From positions 62,001-126,000 of the forward strand of contig NZ_BSFQ01000012.1 in assembly GCF_027922425.1 (NCBI RefSeq): a stretch of DNA of 64,000 nucleotides, given 5' to 3'. The DNA comes from Pseudonocardia halophobica. Its GTDB lineage: Bacteria; Actinomycetota; Actinomycetes; Mycobacteriales; Pseudonocardiaceae. Shown here piece after piece: positions 61,292-64,000 of this stretch. Under the pieces are notes generated by a model. The model searched no databases, was not told the origin of the DNA, and saw nothing but the letters and a program-made list of their open reading frames with translations. The translations under genes were made by a program, and so were the position numbers. The stretch's first letter is position 1; every line of letters starts with the position of its first letter.

Positions 61292-62656
61292 TCAGGGACG
61301 GGTCTCGACGGCCCCGCCAGTGGTCCTCGACGGCTCCGTGGCCGGCGCAGCCTCGGCCGCGACGGCCTGGTGCACCCGCACCTCGCGGGAGAGGAGGACC
61401 GGGATGATCGCGAGCGCGAACACGACCGCGCCCACGATCCACACGGTGTCGAGCTGGGCGCGCCCCTCCGCCGCCGAGTTGATCCACTTGCCGCTCTGGT
61501 CGGTCAGGATCCAGCCCACCGCGACCTGCATCGCCGCCGAGGCGCCGTTGAGCGTGCCGGTGACCTCCGGACGGGCGATGCCGGACCAGTAGCTGTTCAC
61601 CGTGCCCCAGAACATCGGGTCGCAGAGGAAGGCGAAGGCGCCGATGAAGAAGCCCCACAGGACCCAGCTGGAGTCGTGGAGCACCACACCGAGCGCGAAG
61701 CCGATCGCCCCGCAGGCCGGGCCGAGGACCAGCCACGGCCGTGTCCGGCCGCCGAAGAACCGGGCCACCAGCGTGCCGTTGACCAGCCCGAACAGCACGG
61801 GGACGGCGGCGATCAGCGGGCTCACCCAGGCGACGGTGTCGGGGTTGACCTTCTCGAGGGTGATCAGGCCGTAGGGGAGCCACGGCCCGGAGAGCCAGGT
61901 CGGGGTGGTCGCGAAGGCCGTGGCGATGATCATGGTGAGCACGCTGCGGTTCTTCAACGCCGTCAGGAGCTCGCGGAAGGTCAGCTTCTCCCGCACGGTC
62001 GCGCCGCGGTGCTCCTGCTGGATGAGGGCGATCTCCTCGGCGCTGATGCCGCGCAGCTTCTCGGGCTTGTTGGAGGTGAACAGCACGAGCATGATCAGCG
62101 CCGGGATGCCGAGCGCGGCGACGATCAGGAACGCGTCACGCCAGGACAGGTGGTTGGCGAGCGGCAGCGCGATCGCCGGTGCGATCACGCCGGCCACCAG
62201 GCAGGAGCTCATCCAGACGGACGTGGCCCGGGCGTTGAGCGCTCCCGGGAACCAGACCGCGAGCAGCCGTTGCGACGGTGCCCAGAGGAACCCGAAGAAG
62301 ATGCCGAAGAAGAAGTTGCGCCACCACATCTCCTCGTAGGTGTGGACGAACGCCATCGTCGCCGACAGCACCGTCACCCCCACGATGCAGATGACGAGCA
62401 TCAGTTTCGCGCCGATGCGGTCGGCCATGATCCCGGCGAGCAGCAGCAGCGGGAAGTACCCGAGCAGGTAGCTCGCCGTGGCACCGGAGATCTGCGCGGG
62501 CGTGAGGTGGAGATCGGCGGACCAGAACGGGTTGAGCAGGCTGAACTTCGCGCTGTCGAGCCAGACGACGAAGTTGAGGAGCAGGATGCTGACGAGCATC
62601 AGCCCCCTGCGGCCTGCGAACAGGCGCATCGGAGGCATGGCTGCGGTGAGCGACAT
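61292..62656 (-). CDS. MFS transporter (anion:cation symporter-like)
   Basis: The 454-residue, 12-helix protein starts RRGLMLVSILLLNFVVWLDSAKFSLL and has a helix 2-3 loop AGIMADRIGAKLML. It differs from the two MHS-type transporters in the island and fits the anion:cation symporter branch, which moves aromatic or carboxylic acids. ATG 62656 follows GAGGAC; a longer in-frame start at 62737 is unlikely. Palindromes TTCACTGTGAA and TTGCA-CGC-TGCAA lie upstream. It probably imports the substrate of the hydroxylase. Confidence 0.85.
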   Translation of the reverse strand: MSLTAAMPPMRLFAGRRGLMLVSILLLNFVVWLDSAKFSLLNPFWSADLHLTPAQISGATASYLLGYFPLLLLAGIMADRIGAKLMLVICIVGVTVLSATMAFVHTYEEMWWRNFFFGIFFGFLWAPSQRLLAVWFPGALNARATSVWMSSCLVAGVIAPAIALPLANHLSWRDAFLIVAALGIPALIMLVLFTSNKPEKLRGISAEEIALIQQEHRGATVREKLTFRELLTALKNRSVLTMIIATAFATTPTWLSGPWLPYGLITLEKVNPDTVAWVSPLIAAVPVLFGLVNGTLVARFFGGRTRPWLVLGPACGAIGFALGVVLHDSSWVLWGFFIGAFAFLCDPMFWGTVNSYWSGIARPEVTGTLNGASAAMQVAVGWILTDQSGKWINSAAEGRAQLDTVWIVGAVVFALAIIPVLLSREVRVHQAVAAEAAPATEPSRTTGGAVETRP

Positions 62657-62850
62657 GGGTGTCCTCGGGTCGTGCCGGCGTCGCTGCCGGCGTGGGCTCA
62701 CGGCCCGGGCGGCGCGGGAGCCGGTGTGCGCCCACACCCCGGCCGGGCCCGGTCGTGCCGGGGCCCGCGCAGGTGACCGTCCGGGTGTCGTCCTCTGCGG
62801 ACCGTGCGGCGCGGCGGTGGCGGCGCCCCGTCGCCGTCCGTGCTGACCGT

Positions 62851-62879
62851 TTCACTGTGAACTGCTTTGCACGCTGCAA
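62851..62879. promoter_or_regulatory. Adjacent palindromes upstream of the MFS gene
   Basis: TTCACTGTGAA (11-nt perfect palindrome) and TTGCA-CGC-TGCAA (13 nt) lie 5 nt apart, about 200 bp upstream of the transporter start. CTGTGAA is the inverted IclR half-site. Probable regulator binding region. Confidence 0.45.
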
Positions 62880-63141
62880 CAACGGAAGGCCGACCAGTCG
62901 GGCGGACCCACATGTGGGCGGATCCACATTGCGCGGCCCGCCCGCCTGCTGTCCCCCGGCCGGGGGCGCGCAGGCGCGGCTGCGCGGCCTGGACCGTCTG
63001 CCTGGTGCTCGGCGAGGCCCCGCCGGTACCGTTGTCGCCTGCCACGGCGTCGGACGACGTCGAGCCGCGACCAGCAGCGTGCGGAAGACGTGCGCGCCTC
63101 GGCAGCCGTGGTCGCAGGCCGCGTCCCGCAGGCGTCGACGT

Positions 63142-63167
63142 CGCTTGGGCGGCGCGCCGCCCAAGCG
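63142..63167. terminator. 26-bp perfect palindrome in the glnA leader
   Basis: The arm CGCTTGGGCGGCG is followed by its exact reverse complement, 65 nt before the glnA start. Possible attenuator, insulator or terminator of upstream transcription; no T-run. Confidence 0.45.
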
Positions 63168-63232
63168 CGAAGGCGGGCCACCGACCTCGGACGAGTTCTC
63201 GAGCCAAGGCGAGATTCAACGAGGAGTCGGAA

Positions 63233-64000
63233 ATGCCTGACACCCCTCACGATGTCCTTGCTCTCGCACAGGACCGTGGCGCCCGGATGGTGGATCTTCG
63301 CTTCTGCGACCTCCCCGGGCTGATGCAGCACTTCTCCGTCCCCGTGGAGGAGCTGACCGAGGAAGCGATGGAGGCGGGTTACGGCTTCGACGGCTCCTCG
63401 ATCCGGGGCTTCCAGGAGATCCACGAATCCGACATGTTGTTGATGCCGGATCCGACGACGGCGGTGATGGACCCGTTCCGCGACGTGCCGACGCTGCAGA
63501 TCCATTGCTTCGTCGCCGACCCCATCACGCGGACGAGCTATTCGCGGGATCCGCGCCATGTCGCCGAGAAGGCGGAGGCGCACCTGCAGGCGACCGACTT
63601 CGCCGACGTCTCCTACTGGGGCCCCGAACTGGAGTTCTACATCTTCGACGGGGCGCGCTTCGATCAGAACCAGCACGAGGGCTACTACCACGTGGAGTCG
63701 GTGGAGGGCGTCTGGGCGTCCGGACAGCCGGGCAGCCGCGGCTACCGCCCCCGGTACAAGGAGGGGTACTTCCCGGTGCCGCCCATGGACCAGCACCAGG
63801 ACCTGCGCAGCGAGATGGCGCTGACCCTCATCGACCTGGGCATCCCCGTCGAGGTCCAGCACCACGAGGTGGGCACCGCCGGCCAGGCCGAGATGGACAT
63901 GCGCTTCTCGTCCCTGCTGCACATGGCGGACAACGTCATGAACTACAAGTACGTCGTCAAGAACGTCGCCTGGCGGGCGGGCAAGACCGCCACGTTCATG
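63233..64000 (+). CDS. glnA: Glutamine synthetase type I, N-terminal part (3' truncated by window)
   Basis: The 256 visible residues start MPDTPHDVLALAQDRGARMVDLRFCDLPGLMQHFSVP and include GYGFDGSSIRGFQEIHESDMLLMPDP (the beta-grasp lobe). The catalytic-barrel strand DVSYWGPELEFYIFD follows, with metal-binding Glu residues, and then YYHVESVEG. This is the standard type I glutamine synthetase, making glutamine from glutamate, ammonia and ATP as a dodecamer in the cytoplasm. GAGGAG precedes the ATG. The gene continues beyond the window. An upstream palindrome may affect expression. Confidence 0.93.
   Translation, partial: MPDTPHDVLALAQDRGARMVDLRFCDLPGLMQHFSVPVEELTEEAMEAGYGFDGSSIRGFQEIHESDMLLMPDPTTAVMDPFRDVPTLQIHCFVADPITRTSYSRDPRHVAEKAEAHLQATDFADVSYWGPELEFYIFDGARFDQNQHEGYYHVESVEGVWASGQPGSRGYRPRYKEGYFPVPPMDQHQDLRSEMALTLIDLGIPVEVQHHEVGTAGQAEMDMRFSSLLHMADNVMNYKYVVKNVAWRAGKTATFM

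Larger units (their letters stand above)
62657..63232. other. Divergent control region between the transporter and glnA
   Basis: A 576-bp gap. It contains TTCACTGTGAA (62851-62861), TTGCACGCTGCAA (62867-62879), CCCACATGTGGG (62907-62918) and a 26-bp perfect palindrome at 63142-63167. Open frames on both strands have no domain or ribosome site. Confidence 0.55.

Overview
This window is high-GC DNA with actinobacterial features: many GTG starts, overlapping ATGA/GTGA gene junctions, several apparently leaderless starts with a -10 box about 7 nt before ATG/GTG, two Nei/Fpg DNA glycosylases, RpiB and an AsnB-like gene next to a carboxylate-amine ligase/ATP-grasp fusion. A Pseudonocardiaceae genome, perhaps Pseudonocardia, is the most likely source. 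That is an inference from gene content, not a database match.

Layout. 1-20.5 kb looks like core or conserved DNA. It holds the end of a membrane Ser/Thr kinase; a three-gene minus-strand operon (GCS2/ATP-grasp fusion, asparagine-synthase-like amidotransferase, S9 peptidase) that may make and degrade an unknown amidated peptide; TenA, metallo-hydrolase and MobA genes; RpiB and the paired Nei genes; an O-methyltransferase; a HAD phosphatase; small proteins; and katG. Two tRNA genes, Pro(TGG) and Gly(TCC), follow at 20.6-20.9 kb.

20.9-33.2 kb looks like a genomic island. A 24-nt segment of the tRNA-Gly gene is repeated in direct orientation at 33199-33222. Between the copies lies a tightly overlapping catabolic operon (flavin monooxygenase, FAH hydrolase, ornithine-cyclodeaminase-like protein, DapA-like aldolase, P450, transporter, gentisate-dioxygenase-like cupin, P450, ferredoxin) with a LysR regulator and a second transporter. 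Decayed genes sit at and just beyond the right edge: a PIN toxin-antitoxin remnant and an SRA-YDG fragment.

33.8-44.6 kb contains an extreme Arg/Glu/His-rich repeat protein and a GNAT acetyltransferase about 9.5 kb apart. They share the same upstream leader and N-terminal coding segment. Between them are an alpha/beta hydrolase, a complete peptide-type ABC importer (one ATPase carries an in-frame hairpin insertion), a flavin monooxygenase and a divergent LysR gene.

44.7-54.0 kb is a CoA-dependent catabolic operon (old-yellow-enzyme reductase, metallo-hydrolase, thiolase, acyl-CoA dehydrogenase, CoA ligase, SDR, VOC protein) ending in a TetR regulator. 54.0-56.9 kb has small stress-type or hypothetical proteins and gene fragments. 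57.0-62.7 kb is an IclR-controlled aromatic hydroxylase locus with a second flavoprotein and a transporter. The window ends inside glnA.

Overall, a housekeeping block is followed by at least four accessory catabolic modules, each with its own regulator (LysR, LysR, TetR, IclR). The substrates cannot be read from sequence alone.
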